NCBI RefSeq assembly: GCF_900104635.1
Contig: NZ_FNWC01000005.1
Location: 88,501 to 152,500 of the forward strand
Length of the DNA: 64,000 bases
Direction of reading: 5' to 3'
DNA from: Coprococcus phoceensis
Lineage (GTDB): Bacteria; Bacillota; Clostridia; Lachnospirales; Lachnospiraceae
Part shown: positions 49,091 to 61,509 of the stretch, in pieces
Position numbering within the stretch: position 1 is the first letter of the stretch
Layout: every line of letters begins with the position of its first letter
Notes under the pieces: generated by a model
Told to the model about the DNA's origin: nothing
Database searches by the model: none
Seen by the model: the letters and a program-made list of their open reading frames with translations, nothing else
Position numbers and translations under genes: made by a program

Positions 49091-51244
49091 ATGGATATAA
49101 ATCAAAAAATAACAGAAGAGCTTGGCGTGAAAGAATGGCAGGTGGAAGCGGCTGTAAAGTTAATCGATGAGGGAAATACGATTCCGTTTATTTCCAGATA
49201 CCGTAAAGAGGCAACTGGTTCGTTAAATGATGAGCAGCTTCGAAAATTATACGAAAGACTGATGTATCTTCGAAATTTGGAAGAGAAAAAAGAGCAGGTG
49301 CTTGCGACAATTGAAGAGCAGGGGAAACTGACAGAAGAATTGAAATTGCAGATTCTTGCAGCAGAGACACTGGTAGTTGTGGAAGATTTATACCGTCCAT
49401 ATAGACCAAAACGAAGAACGAGGGCGACAATCGCAAAAGAAAAAGGGCTTGAACCTCTGGCAGCACTGATCACGCTGCAAAAGACAAAAGTCCCGATAGA
49501 AGAAGCTGCAAAATCTTATATTTCGGAAGAAAAAGAGGTAAAGACGGCGGGGGAAGCAATCAATGGGGCGAAAGATATCATTGCAGAATATATTTCCGAT
49601 GAGGCGGATTACCGCATCTATATCCGAGATCTGACTGCGAAACAAGGAAAAATTACTTCAATAGCGAAGGATGCACAGACAGAATCCGTGTACGAGATGT
49701 ACTATGAATTCGAAGAGCCGATTACAAAACTTGCCGGACACCGTATTCTTGCATTGAATCGTGGAGAAAAGGAAAAGATATTGACTGTGAAGGTGGAGGC
49801 TCCGGAAGAACGAATTTTGCAATATCTGGAAAAGAAAGTCATTTCTTCAGATAATGTGTATACAACACCGATTTTACAGGAAGTAATTGAAGACAGCTAT
49901 AAGCGCTTGATAGCGCCGGCGATTGAGCGTGAGATCCGAAGTGATCTAACAGAAAAAGCAGAGGACGGCGCGATTGAGGTTTTTGGAAAGAACTTGGAAC
50001 AACTTTTGATGCAGCCGCCGATTGTTGGACAGGTTGTGCTTGGGTGGGATCCTGCATTTCGTACCGGATGTAAGCTTGCAGTAGTAGATGCAACCGGAAA
50101 AGTGCTGGATACGACTGTTATTTACCCGACTGCACCGACTACTCCTCAGAAGATTCAGGCAGCAAAAGAGACACTGAAGAAACTGATTCGAAAATACGGA
50201 ATTACGTTATTTTCAGTTGGAAATGGAACGGCCTCCAGAGAATCAGAGCAGATTATTGTAGAATTATTCAAAGAGATTCCGGAGAAAGTGCAATATATTA
50301 TCACAAACGAGGCGGGGGCTTCCGTATATTCCGCAAGCAAACTTGCAACAGAAGAATTCCCGAACTTTGATGTAGGACAAAGAAGTGCGGCGTCAATTGC
50401 GAGACGTCTCCAGGATCCGCTTGCAGAACTTGTGAAGATTGATCCGAAATCTATCGGTGTCGGACAGTATCAGCATGATATGAATCAGAAAAAATTAAGC
50501 GAAGCGCTGTCCGGTGTTGTGGAAGACTGTGTAAATAAAGTCGGAGTGGATCTAAATACTGCATCTGCACCGCTTTTAGCTTATATTTCCGGCATTTCCA
50601 ATGCGATCGCAAAAAATATTGTCACATACAGAGAAGAAAATGGAAGCTTTACGAGCAGAAAGCAGCTTTTAAAGGTGGCAAAATTGGGACAGAAAGCGTT
50701 TGAGCAGTGTGCCGGATTTATGAGAATTCAGGGTGGAAAAAATCCGCTTGACGCGACAAGTGTGCATCCGGAAAGTTACGAGGCGGCAGAAAAACTGCTG
50801 GAAAAACAAGGGTTTACAACAAAAGATATCACAGGAGGAAATTTGCAGGGGCTTTCCAAATCAATCAAAGATTATAAAAAACTTGCAGAAGAACTCGGCA
50901 TCGGAGAAATTACGCTGCGCGACATTGTAAAAGAATTGGAAAAACCGGGACGTGACCCGCGTGATGAGATGCCAAAACCGATTTTAAGAACTGATGTCCT
51001 GGAGATGAAAGATCTGACAGAAGGCATGATTTTAAAAGGAACCGTCCGAAATGTCATCGATTTTGGAGTATTTGTGGACATCGGAGTGCATCAGGATGGT
51101 CTTGTACACATCTCGCAGATTACAGATAAAAAATTTATCAAGCATCCATTGGAAGTGGTAAGTGTCGGAGATATTGTAGATGTAAAAGTGATGAGTGTGG
51201 ATGTGAAGAAAAAACGAATTCAGTTGACGATGAAAGGAATATAA
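49091..51244 (+). CDS. tex: Tex-family RNA-binding transcription accessory protein
   Basis: 717 residues from the ATG at 49091 (GAGAGG 9 nt upstream; an earlier in-frame ATG at 49064 lacks a site). It begins MDINQKITEELGVKEWQVEA and then AVKLIDEGNTIPFISRYRKE. A YqgF-like domain (GWDPAFRTGCKLAVVD), helix-hairpin-helix (SGISNAIAKNIVTYREENG) and a C-terminal S1 RNA-binding domain (residues about 645-717, GTVRNVIDFGVFVDIGVHQD) follow. Tex associates with transcription complexes; its precise role is unsettled. The rpiR gene starts 2 bp after its stop. Confidence 0.95.
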   Translation: MDINQKITEELGVKEWQVEAAVKLIDEGNTIPFISRYRKEATGSLNDEQLRKLYERLMYLRNLEEKKEQVLATIEEQGKLTEELKLQILAAETLVVVEDLYRPYRPKRRTRATIAKEKGLEPLAALITLQKTKVPIEEAAKSYISEEKEVKTAGEAINGAKDIIAEYISDEADYRIYIRDLTAKQGKITSIAKDAQTESVYEMYYEFEEPITKLAGHRILALNRGEKEKILTVKVEAPEERILQYLEKKVISSDNVYTTPILQEVIEDSYKRLIAPAIEREIRSDLTEKAEDGAIEVFGKNLEQLLMQPPIVGQVVLGWDPAFRTGCKLAVVDATGKVLDTTVIYPTAPTTPQKIQAAKETLKKLIRKYGITLFSVGNGTASRESEQIIVELFKEIPEKVQYIITNEAGASVYSASKLATEEFPNFDVGQRSAASIARRLQDPLAELVKIDPKSIGVGQYQHDMNQKKLSEALSGVVEDCVNKVGVDLNTASAPLLAYISGISNAIAKNIVTYREENGSFTSRKQLLKVAKLGQKAFEQCAGFMRIQGGKNPLDATSVHPESYEAAEKLLEKQGFTTKDITGGNLQGLSKSIKDYKKLAEELGIGEITLRDIVKELEKPGRDPRDEMPKPILRTDVLEMKDLTEGMILKGTVRNVIDFGVFVDIGVHQDGLVHISQITDKKFIKHPLEVVSVGDIVDVKVMSVDVKKKRIQLTMKGI

Positions 51245-51246
51245 AA

Positions 51247-51960
51247 ATGTTCTCGTATGAAACCATTCAGCTTTTTAATGACTTAGAGCTGGTCATTTAC
51301 AATTACATTATGAAAAACAGTAGTCAGGTACAGTACATGACAATTCGGGAATTAGCAGACGCGGTTCACGTCAGCACTTCATCGATTATGCGATTCTGCA
51401 AGAAAGCAGGATGTGATGGATATGCGGAATTTCGGGTGAAATTTAAATTGTACTTGGAGAGCAGAAAGGAAATTCAGCCACAGAATGATTTGAGTGAGTT
51501 GCTGCATTATTTTCAGGGTGTTCATACGAGTGCATTTGAGGAGCAGATTTCCAGAGCGGTTGATATGGTCAGAGGAGCGCAGCAGGTAATTCTCATCGGA
51601 GTTGGTTCATCAGGAACACTTGCCAGATATGGCGCCAGGTATTTTTCAAATGTGGGAAAATTCAGTCAGTATATTGATGATCCGTACTATCCAATTTCCA
51701 GAGACACGTATATTGACACGGTTGTGATTGCGCTATCAGAGTCGGGCGAGACCAGACAGACAATCGAGATGACAGAAAGTTTCAAACGTCATCAGTGTAA
51801 GATTTTAAGTATCACAAACAAGGATTCTTCCACATTGTCTAAAATTTCGGACATGAATCTGTCTTATTTTGTGACAGAGAGATTTGTGGAAGGGCGGTAC
51901 AATGTGACCTCACAGGTTCCGGTACTGTTTCTGATGGAAACGATTGCGAGAAGACTCTAG
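51247..51960 (+). CDS. MurR/RpiR-family regulator of the beta-glucoside operon (inferred)
   Basis: 237 residues. HTH is in residues 1-75 (YMTIRELADAVHVSTSSIMR), and the SIS domain in the rest (LIGVGSSGTLARYGARYFSN, VVIALSESGETRQTIEM, KILSITNKDSS). A GGAA ribosome binding site lies inside the end of tex, so it can be co-transcribed with tex. Downstream, after a MITE-like repeat, is a beta-glucoside PTS; control of that system by this regulator is the natural inference. Its TAG stop codon is formed by the first bases of the repeat. It is paralogous to the gene at 13516. Confidence 0.92.
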   Translation: MFSYETIQLFNDLELVIYNYIMKNSSQVQYMTIRELADAVHVSTSSIMRFCKKAGCDGYAEFRVKFKLYLESRKEIQPQNDLSELLHYFQGVHTSAFEEQISRAVDMVRGAQQVILIGVGSSGTLARYGARYFSNVGKFSQYIDDPYYPISRDTYIDTVVIALSESGETRQTIEMTESFKRHQCKILSITNKDSSTLSKISDMNLSYFVTERFVEGRYNVTSQVPVLFLMETIARRL

Positions 51961-52120
51961 TGTGCTGTATCATTCATATTTCGCATAATGACTTGCCTGA
52001 ATTCCACTCTACTGCGTTGTCGTCAATCGACGATGCCACCGCATCGCCTCACTCCGCCGCCTTGCAGACTGAAAATTCATTCTGTGTCATTATGCTGAAA
52101 GTGAATGAGACAGAACACTA
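51958..52120. repeat. MITE-like element, 163 bp
   Basis: 35-bp terminal inverted repeats (51958-51992 and 52086-52120) match at 29 of 35 positions by hand count. They start TAGTGT and end ACACTA, consistent with TA target duplication. The interior has a further TCGTC-AATC-GACGA hairpin and no ORF. It is inserted at the very end of the rpiR gene. Confidence 0.75.
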
Positions 52121-52201
52121 GTATATCAAGATGGCACAAGATGTGCCGGATTTGTAACAAATTTCAAAACAGCATACATGTACCCAAACAAGGGGAAAGA
52201 G

Positions 52202-52230
52202 CAGACAGCCTTTTGGCTGTCTGTTATACT
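52202..52230 (+). promoter_or_regulatory. Perfect palindrome at the PTS promoter (candidate RpiR operator)
   Basis: CAGACAGCC-TTTT-GGCTGTCTG (52202-52223) ends one base before a TATACT -10 box (52225-52230), and its left arm covers the -35 position. It could be an operator for the RpiR protein; a terminator is less likely because only TTATACT follows. Confidence 0.55.
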
Positions 52231-52263
52231 AAATGCAGAAAATAAAAAAGGAGAGAGAAGGCT

Positions 52264-55555
<3,292 letters not shown>

Positions 55556-55560
55556 GCAAG

Positions 55561-55592
55561 AAAAAAGATGGGGAATTTACCCATCTTTTTTC
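55561..55592 (+). terminator. Intrinsic terminator of the bgl operon
   Basis: AAAAAAGATGGG pairs with CCCATCTTTTTT. Confidence 0.9.
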
Positions 55593-55655
55593 TTGCTGTC
55601 TCTATAGGGCTCTGATAAAATATAAGCAGAAAAACAGTACAAAAGAGGGATGAAG

Positions 55656-57110
55656 ATGGAGAGGCATAAAACAAGAGGTATCCGAAAACGAAGGGCAGAA
55701 AAAAGGAAACAAAAGATCCGAAAGCTGTTTTTTGCAGCAGTTTTAGTGCCTTTCATTTTGCTGGCTGTTTTTGCAATCATATTTTTTCAGAAGAGACAAA
55801 ATGAAAAGTTACTGAGACTTGAAGATGCTAAAAAACAGGAAACATTAAAACAAGAACAGCTAGAAAATGGCAAACAGGAAGTGGAAGAACTTTATCAATC
55901 CTATTTGGCAGAAAGAGAAGAGGCAGTGCCGGCGGCAGTAGAAGAAATGCAGTCCTTTTCGGACTGGTTTTTTTGAAACTTATCCGGAAAAAGCAAAAAA
56001 GGAAGTGCTGGAACTTGCATCGGACGGAAAATTAACAAAAGAATCCGTTTATCATGCTGCAGGGGAGAGCATGCATGTTGCCTATGATCGTTATAAAGGT
56101 TATTTGAATGATGCGGAGACCGCAAAACAATATGGAATTTATGAGCGGGATGGGAAAAAAGAAGAACAGGCAGAAGTGACGATTGCCGGAGATCTGTGTT
56201 TTGCAGAAGATGGATTTGTGCTGGATCATTATGATGAAGTCAATGATTTGGCACAATGTATTTCCCCAAAATTGTTGGAGATTACAAATGCAAGTGATAT
56301 TTTTTATGTGAACCATGAATATGCGATCAGTGACCGTGGTGCGTCGCTTGCAGGGAAATATTATACATTTCGGGCACATCCAAAACGTATGGAATTGTTG
56401 AAAGAGATGGGGACTGATCTTGTTGCGCTTTCTAACAATCATGTATACGATTATGGTGAAGATGCATTTCAGGATACGATGAAGCTTTTAAAACAGGCAG
56501 ATATTCCATATGTTGGCGGAGGATCAAACCTGGAAGAAGCAAAAAAGCCGGTATATTTTATTGGAATGGAATTAAGATCGGGTTTGTCGGAGCGTCGAAT
56601 GAGGAAAAAATTCGCTATACACCACAGGCGGGAGAAGACAGTTCCGGAATTCTGCTTGCATATGATACGACAGCGTACAATCAGGTGATTTCAGATGCAG
56701 CAAAACAATGTGATTATCTGATTGCATATATTCATTGGGGGACAGAAGATACAAATGATTTTAATGACGTGCAGCAGCAGATGGGGAGAGAATTCCTGAA
56801 TTCCGGAGCAGATATTGTTGTGGGCGGTCATCCACATGTCCTGCAAGGAATGGAATATGTAGATGGAAAACCGATTGTATATAGTCTTGGAGATTTTTGG
56901 TTTAATGGTGAGACAAAATATACCGGATTATTAAAGCTTCAGATAGACATAGACGGATTGCGGGAAATGTCTTTTGTACCGGCGCTTCAGACAGGATATA
57001 CAACGCAGTATCTTGATGCAGAAGAAGAACAGATGGAATTATTTGGATTTTTAGAAAATTTGTCTCCGAATGTAGAGATAGATCAAACAGGAGTGATTCG
57101 GGAAAAATGA
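55656..57110 (+). pseudogene. CapA-family (PGA synthesis-like) metallophosphatase, two frameshifts
   Basis: Three overlapping frames make one protein of about 480 residues. The first (55656-55976) has a basic start, one membrane helix (FFAAVLVPFILLAVFAIIFF) and a coiled coil. The second (to 56688) has VTIAGDLCFAEDGF, NHEYAISDRG and LVALSNNHVYDYG. The third (56685-57110) has IHWGTEDTNDF and VVGGHPHVLQGMEYVDGKPI. Reading resumes correctly if one T is removed from the seven-T run at about 55969 (giving WFFETYPEKAKK) and one A is added at about 56575 (giving MELKIGFVGASNEEK). Either the gene is dead or both homopolymer indels are sequence errors. The ATG at 55656 follows AGAGGG. Confidence 0.85.
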
Positions 57111-57131
57111 TAATGCTTCCGTAAAAAATAC

Positions 57132-57160
57132 TTGAATAACGGCTTATATTGGCATATAAT
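57132..57160 (+). promoter_or_regulatory. Promoter of the FMN-controlled unit
   Basis: TTGAAT (57132-57137), 17 bp, TATAAT (57155-57160). Confidence 0.8.
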
Positions 57161-57179
57161 ATACGAGAAGTAAATAAGG

Positions 57180-57292
57180 ATTCTTCGGGGCAGGGTGTAA
57201 TTCCCTACCGGCGGTTACAGTCCGCGACCCATGAAAATGGCTGAACTGGTGGAATTCCAGTACCGACAGTAAAGTCTGGATGTGAGAAGAAG
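57180..57292 (+). ncRNA. FMN riboswitch (RFN element)
   Basis: Conserved RFN blocks in order: TTCTTCGGGGCAGGGTG, TTCCCTACCGGCGGT, AGTCCGCGACCC, GAACTGGTGGAATTCCAGTA, CCGACAGT, AGTCTGGATG and GAGAAGAA, which closes P1. A terminator follows, so FMN should stop transcription of ribU. Confidence 0.97.
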
Positions 57293-57321
57293 GTGTGTGC
57301 AATATATCACAACGATAATAG

Positions 57322-57353
57322 ATGCCCTGAATTTTTTGATTCAGGGCATTTTT
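57322..57353 (+). terminator. Riboswitch-controlled terminator
   Basis: ATGCCCTGAAT pairs with ATTCAGGGCAT, then five T, between the RFN element and ribU. Confidence 0.92.
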
Positions 57354-57401
57354 GCATGCGCGAAAGAAGAATTCCTTTTGTAAAGAAAAGGAGAGAAAAA
57401 A

Positions 57402-58037
57402 ATGAGTACAACAACAATGACAGAAACAAGAGAAAAATCAAAGGAAAGAATTGGAGTGCGCGGTGTCGTGCAGATCGGTATGCTGTCTGCAATTGCGATT
57501 ATTTTGATGCAGTTTGAAGTACCGCTTCCATTTGCGCCTCCGTTTTACAAAATCGATTTCAGTGAAATTCCGGTGCTGATTGGCTGTTTTGTAATGGGAC
57601 CATTGGCAGGAGCGATCGTGGAACTGATTAAAGTAATTCTCAATGTGGTGATCAGCGGTACTACAACAGGGGGAGTTGGTGATATAGCGAACTTCTTAAT
57701 AGGATGTGCAATGTGTGTGCCGGCAGGGATGATTTATAAAAAATATCATACGAGAAAGAGTGCACTTGCGGGAATGGCAGTAGGAACCGTATTTATGACG
57801 GTGATCGGGTGTATTCTGAATGCATATGTGCTGCTTCCGGTATACGCAAAAGCATTCGAGATGCCAATCGATGCGTTGGTCGCGATGGGAACAGCTGTGA
57901 ACCACTCAATTACAAGTCTTTCTACGTTTGTGATTTTTGCAGTAGCTCCGTTTAATTTGCTGAAAGGGGTACTTGTATCTTTCATTGTGTTCCTGATTTA
58001 TAAGAAAATCAGTCCGATTTTTAAAATGAACAAGTAA
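57402..58037 (+). CDS. ribU: Riboflavin ECF transporter substrate-binding (S) component
   Basis: 211 residues with about six membrane helices. FEVPLPFAPPFYKIDFSEIP, VLIGCFVMGPLAGAIVELIK and NFLIGCAMCVPAGMIYKKYH are RibU signatures. It captures riboflavin and docks to a shared EcfA/A'/T module encoded elsewhere. Placement behind an FMN riboswitch and terminator confirms the substrate. The ribosome binding site is AAAGGAGAG. Confidence 0.95.
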   Translation: MSTTTMTETREKSKERIGVRGVVQIGMLSAIAIILMQFEVPLPFAPPFYKIDFSEIPVLIGCFVMGPLAGAIVELIKVILNVVISGTTTGGVGDIANFLIGCAMCVPAGMIYKKYHTRKSALAGMAVGTVFMTVIGCILNAYVLLPVYAKAFEMPIDALVAMGTAVNHSITSLSTFVIFAVAPFNLLKGVLVSFIVFLIYKKISPIFKMNK

Positions 58038-58051
58038 GTTGTAACCATGAA

Positions 58052-58086
58052 AATGCTGTGCTATAATTTTATAGCACAGCATTATT
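58052..58086 (+). terminator. Intrinsic terminator after ribU
   Basis: AATGCTGTGCTAT pairs with ATAGCACAGCATT. Confidence 0.9.
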
Positions 58087-58119
58087 CGTGTGAAATATCA
58101 ATTTAGATGGAGGAAACAC

Positions 58120-58629
58120 ATGTCTGTAAAATTTGAAGTGAAGATGACGGATAAGATCATGTATGATTTTCTGCTGTATCATACGTATACACATATGAGT
58201 GGTTTGCTGGGAGCAATGATTGGAGTGCTTGCCCTTGGGATGGGAATCAATTATATGCTGTCGGGAGATTCTATGGCGGCGATGCCGGCATTTATATTAG
58301 CGGCACTGTTCTTGGTGGTGACGCCGGTTTCCCTGAAAGGAAAGGCAAAGACACAGGTACAAAGAACGAAGATGTTTCAAAAGCCATTAGAATATGAATT
58401 GTCAGAAGAAGGCGTAACGGTAAGACAAGGGGAACTGGAAGTGACCAACAAATGGGAGGATTTTTCCAAGGCGGTCAGCACGAACCGTGCGGTGATTTTA
58501 TATGTGACAAGGATGCGGGCGCTGATTTTCCCGAGAGAGTCTATGGAAGAGCAGTATGAGGCGGCGGTGAAGATGATTTCTACACATATGCCGCCTAAGA
58601 ATGTAAAAATCAGACATATTGCAGGATAA
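58120..58629 (+). CDS. YcxB-like family membrane protein
   Basis: 169 residues from the ATG at 58120, behind GATGGAGGAAACAC; an in-frame start 30 nt earlier lies in the terminator region. Two helices (about residues 22-43 and 50-70) are followed by a YcxB-like C-terminal domain: YELSEEGVTVRQGELEVTNK, WEDFSKAVSTNRAVILYVTR and LIFPRESM. The pattern is that of a membrane-bound PH-like domain. Function unknown. It lies 15 bp before tsaE and may be co-transcribed. Confidence 0.8.
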   Translation: MSVKFEVKMTDKIMYDFLLYHTYTHMSGLLGAMIGVLALGMGINYMLSGDSMAAMPAFILAALFLVVTPVSLKGKAKTQVQRTKMFQKPLEYELSEEGVTVRQGELEVTNKWEDFSKAVSTNRAVILYVTRMRALIFPRESMEEQYEAAVKMISTHMPPKNVKIRHIAG

Positions 58630-58644
58630 AGAGAGGATTTTGAA

Positions 58645-59076
58645 ATGATAATAGAGACAAGAAGTGCACAAGAGACTTATGAACTTGGACTCAAGATCGG
58701 AAAAGAAGCAAAAAAGGGCCAAGTTTATACAATGGTAGGAGACCTTGGAGTGGGAAAAACTGTATTTACGCAGGGGATGGCTCATGGACTTGGGATAAAA
58801 GAACCAATCAGCAGTCCGACATTTACCATTGTGCAGGTATATGATGATGGCAGAATGCCGTTTTATCATTTCGATGTGTATCGAATTGGTGATATCACAG
58901 AGATGGATGAGATCGGTTATGAAGACTATATTTATGGAGAAGGCGTCTCATTGATTGAGTGGGCAAATTTAATTGAAGAGATTCTACCGAAAGAACGGAT
59001 CGAGATTCAGATTGAAAAAGATTTGGAACAGGGATTCGATTATAGAAAAATTACAATAGAAGAGAGGACGGCGTAG
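58645..59076 (+). CDS. tsaE: tRNA t6A37 synthesis ATPase TsaE
   Basis: 143 residues. Walker A is VGDLGVGKTVFTQG; ISSPTFTIVQVY and FYHFDVYRI are typical, and EYIL-like LIEWANLIEEILP closes the core. TsaE hydrolyses ATP to cycle the TsaB-TsaD-TsaE complex that adds threonylcarbamoyl to A37 of ANN-decoding tRNAs. tsaB follows 2 bp later. Confidence 0.96.
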   Translation: MIIETRSAQETYELGLKIGKEAKKGQVYTMVGDLGVGKTVFTQGMAHGLGIKEPISSPTFTIVQVYDDGRMPFYHFDVYRIGDITEMDEIGYEDYIYGEGVSLIEWANLIEEILPKERIEIQIEKDLEQGFDYRKITIEERTA

Positions 59077-59078
59077 AT

Positions 59079-59789
59079 ATGCGGATATTGGCATTGGATA
59101 GTTCTGGTTTGGTTGCAACTGTCGCAATCGTGGAAGAAGAACAGATTTTGGCGGAGTATACAGTGAATTATAAAAAGACACATTCACAGACGTTACTTCC
59201 GATGTTGGATGAGATTGTCAAAATGACAGAGTTTGACCTGAACACATTGGATGCGATTGCGGTGGCAGGAGGACCTGGATCATTTACCGGACTTCGTATT
59301 GGTTCCGCAACTGCAAAAGGACTTGGTCTGGCATTGAACAAACCATTGATCCATATTCCGACAGTGGACGGATTGGCGTACAATTTATATGGAAATTCCG
59401 GACTGCTCTGTCCGATTATGGACGCAAGGCGAAATCAGGTATATACAGGATTATATCGTTTTGAAGGGGAACAGTTTGAAATTGTAGAAGAACAGATGGC
59501 AATTTCGCTGGAAGAATTAATAGGAAAATTAAATGCATATGGAGAAAAAGTGACATTTCTGGGGGATGGTGTTCCGGTTTATCAAACACAATTAAAAGAA
59601 GGACTTCAAACGGAATATCATTTTGCACCGGCACATAAAAACCGTCAAAGTGCGGCAGCAGTAGGAGCGCTCGCAATGCAATACTTAAAAGAAGGAAAGA
59701 CGGAGACCGCAATGGAGCACCAGCCGGATTATCTGCGCCTGTCTCAGGCAGAAAGGGAGCGGGCAGAAAAAAATGCAAAGCTTTCGTAA
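59079..59789 (+). CDS. tsaB: tRNA t6A37 synthesis protein TsaB
   Basis: 236 residues. It has an ASKHA fold with MRILALDSSGLVATVAIVEE, AVAGGPGSFTGLRIGSATAK and CPIMDARRNQVYTGLY. It is the inactive TsaD paralogue that scaffolds the t6A complex. It overlaps rimI by 17 bp and follows tsaE, the standard cluster in Firmicutes. Confidence 0.95.
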   Translation: MRILALDSSGLVATVAIVEEEQILAEYTVNYKKTHSQTLLPMLDEIVKMTEFDLNTLDAIAVAGGPGSFTGLRIGSATAKGLGLALNKPLIHIPTVDGLAYNLYGNSGLLCPIMDARRNQVYTGLYRFEGEQFEIVEEQMAISLEELIGKLNAYGEKVTFLGDGVPVYQTQLKEGLQTEYHFAPAHKNRQSAAAVGALAMQYLKEGKTETAMEHQPDYLRLSQAERERAEKNAKLS

Positions 59790-60213
59790 TATGAAAAAGC
59801 AGGATGCAGAGGCGGTTGCATTACTGGAAACATTGAATTTTTCAGATGCATGGAGCAGGCAAAGTCTTTTAGAGACGTATGAACAAAGACAGTCCTTTAT
59901 CACAGTCGCAGAAGAAGATGGAGACATCATAGGGTACTGTATTATCTATTTTGTGATGGATGAAGGGGAAATTGCGCGAATTGCAGTGCACCCAAAAGAA
60001 CAGCGCAGAGGGGTAGGGTGGCAATTGCTGGACTACACTTGTGAGACCTGTCGAGAGAAAAAAATTGGGCGTTTGATGTTAGATGTGCGGGAAAGTAATA
60101 TGCCGGCGCGGAAATTTTATGAACACTATGGATTCACCAAAGATGGTGTCCGAAAAAACTTCTATGAAAAACCAGAAGAAGATGCCATTTTGATGAGTAG
60201 ACAAATTGGATAG
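59773..60213 (+). CDS. rimI: Ribosomal-protein S18 alanine N-acetyltransferase (RimI)
   Basis: 146 residues, a single GNAT domain: IARIAVHPKEQRRGVGWQLL binds acetyl-CoA and DVRESNMPARKFYEHYGFT is the characteristic RimI segment. By family it acetylates the N-terminus of S18. Overlap with tsaB shows translational coupling, an arrangement common in bacteria. Confidence 0.93.
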   Translation: MQSFRNMKKQDAEAVALLETLNFSDAWSRQSLLETYEQRQSFITVAEEDGDIIGYCIIYFVMDEGEIARIAVHPKEQRRGVGWQLLDYTCETCREKKIGRLMLDVRESNMPARKFYEHYGFTKDGVRKNFYEKPEEDAILMSRQIG

Positions 60214-60321
60214 AGATTGACAGTTCAGGCAGCAGTTCCCACTAGGAATTACGATTTGCAATCGCTATAATAAAGACGTAGCAGACAGATGAAATGAGAT
60301 TCGTTCACAGGAGGAATTTGT

Positions 60322-60552
60322 ATGCGTCAGTATAACATTCAGGAGACAAAAGAAGTAACAAAAATTATTTGTAATAAATGTGGGAAAGAAATTGCTGTAG
60401 AAAACGGAATGGCAAAAGAAGATACGCTTTCTGTGCAGAAACGGTGGGGGTATTTTTCGGAAAAGGACAATGAAGTGCATGCGTTTGATTTGTGTGAGGC
60501 GTGCTATGACGAACTGATTTCGAATTTTCGAATTCCGATAGAAATAGAGTAG
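60322..60552 (+). CDS. Small zinc-ribbon protein, hypothetical
   Basis: 76 residues; the ATG follows AGGAGGAATTTGT. IICNKCGKEI and LCEACYDEL supply two CxxC pairs for one zinc, with KRWGYFSEKDNEVHAFD between. Short proteins of this form are widespread in Firmicutes and unassigned. It starts a new unit with a TATAAT box near 60267 and lies 15 bp before the ribonuclease Z gene. Confidence 0.75.
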   Translation: MRQYNIQETKEVTKIICNKCGKEIAVENGMAKEDTLSVQKRWGYFSEKDNEVHAFDLCEACYDELISNFRIPIEIE

Positions 60553-60567
60553 AGATAGGAGAATCAG

Positions 60568-61479
60568 ATGTTAGATGTTTGTTTATTGGGAAGCGGTGGG
60601 ATGATGCCGCTTCCATATCGGTGGCTTACGTCATTGATGACAAGATTTAATGGAAGCAGTCTTTTGATTGACTGTGGGGAGGGCACTCAGATTGCCATAA
60701 AAGAAAAGGGATGGAGTTTTAAACCAATCGATGTGATTTGTTTTACACATTATCACGGCGATCATATCAGCGGGCTTCCGGGGCTTTTGCTTACAATGGG
60801 AAATGCAGACCGGAAAGAGCCGTTGACCCTTATCGGGCCGAAAGGATTGGAACGGGTTGTGACAGCGCTGCGTGTCATCGCGCCAGAGCTTCCTTTTGAG
60901 ATTAAATTTATAGAGATTACACAGCCGGAGCAGACATTCGAATTGAATGGCTACCGGCTAAAAGCATTTCGGGTGAATCATAATGTGGTGTGTTATGGGT
61001 ATACGATAGAGATTGACAGAGCTGGAAAATTTGATTTGGAGAGAGCGCTTTCGCAGGAGATTCCAAAACAATATTGGAAACATTTGCAAAAAGGAGAGAC
61101 AATCGAGTCAGATGGAAAAACATATACGCCTGAGATGGTGCTTGGAGCACCTAGAAAAGGCTTGAAATTGACTTATTGTACCGATACAAGACCGACAAAT
61201 TCTATTCGAGAGAATGCGAAAGGATCGGATCTGTTTATCTGTGAAGGAATGTATGGAGAAAAAGAAAAAGCGGCAAAAGCTATAGAATATAAACATATGA
61301 CTTTTTATGAGGCGGCAACACTTGCAAAAGAAGCGGAGGTGGAGGAGATGTGGCTGACACATTACAGCCCGTCTTTGACGAAACCGGAAGAATACATGGA
61401 AGATGTGAGAGCAATCTTCCCAAATGCAAAAGCAGGAAAGGATAGAATGTCTGTGGAATTGGCGTTTGAGGAAGAATAG
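60568..61479 (+). CDS. rnz: Ribonuclease Z (tRNA 3' endonuclease), MBL fold
   Basis: 303 residues, the short-form size. Metal ligands are in FTHYHGDHISGLPG (HxHxDH); LLIDCGEGTQ, LTYCTDTRPT and EMWLTHYSPSL are also typical of the family. It trims the 3' trailer of tRNA precursors. Some of the exosite sequence is unusual, so a related MBL hydrolase cannot be fully excluded. It adjoins tsaD, another tRNA-maturation gene. Confidence 0.88.
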   Translation: MLDVCLLGSGGMMPLPYRWLTSLMTRFNGSSLLIDCGEGTQIAIKEKGWSFKPIDVICFTHYHGDHISGLPGLLLTMGNADRKEPLTLIGPKGLERVVTALRVIAPELPFEIKFIEITQPEQTFELNGYRLKAFRVNHNVVCYGYTIEIDRAGKFDLERALSQEIPKQYWKHLQKGETIESDGKTYTPEMVLGAPRKGLKLTYCTDTRPTNSIRENAKGSDLFICEGMYGEKEKAAKAIEYKHMTFYEAATLAKEAEVEEMWLTHYSPSLTKPEEYMEDVRAIFPNAKAGKDRMSVELAFEEE

Positions 61480-61509
61480 TTGGCAAAGATAGGTAAAGAG
61501 GATGAAAAT

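Noticed and set aside
57180..57353. Coding capacity in the ribU leader
   Set aside because: The RFN element and its terminator explain the whole segment.
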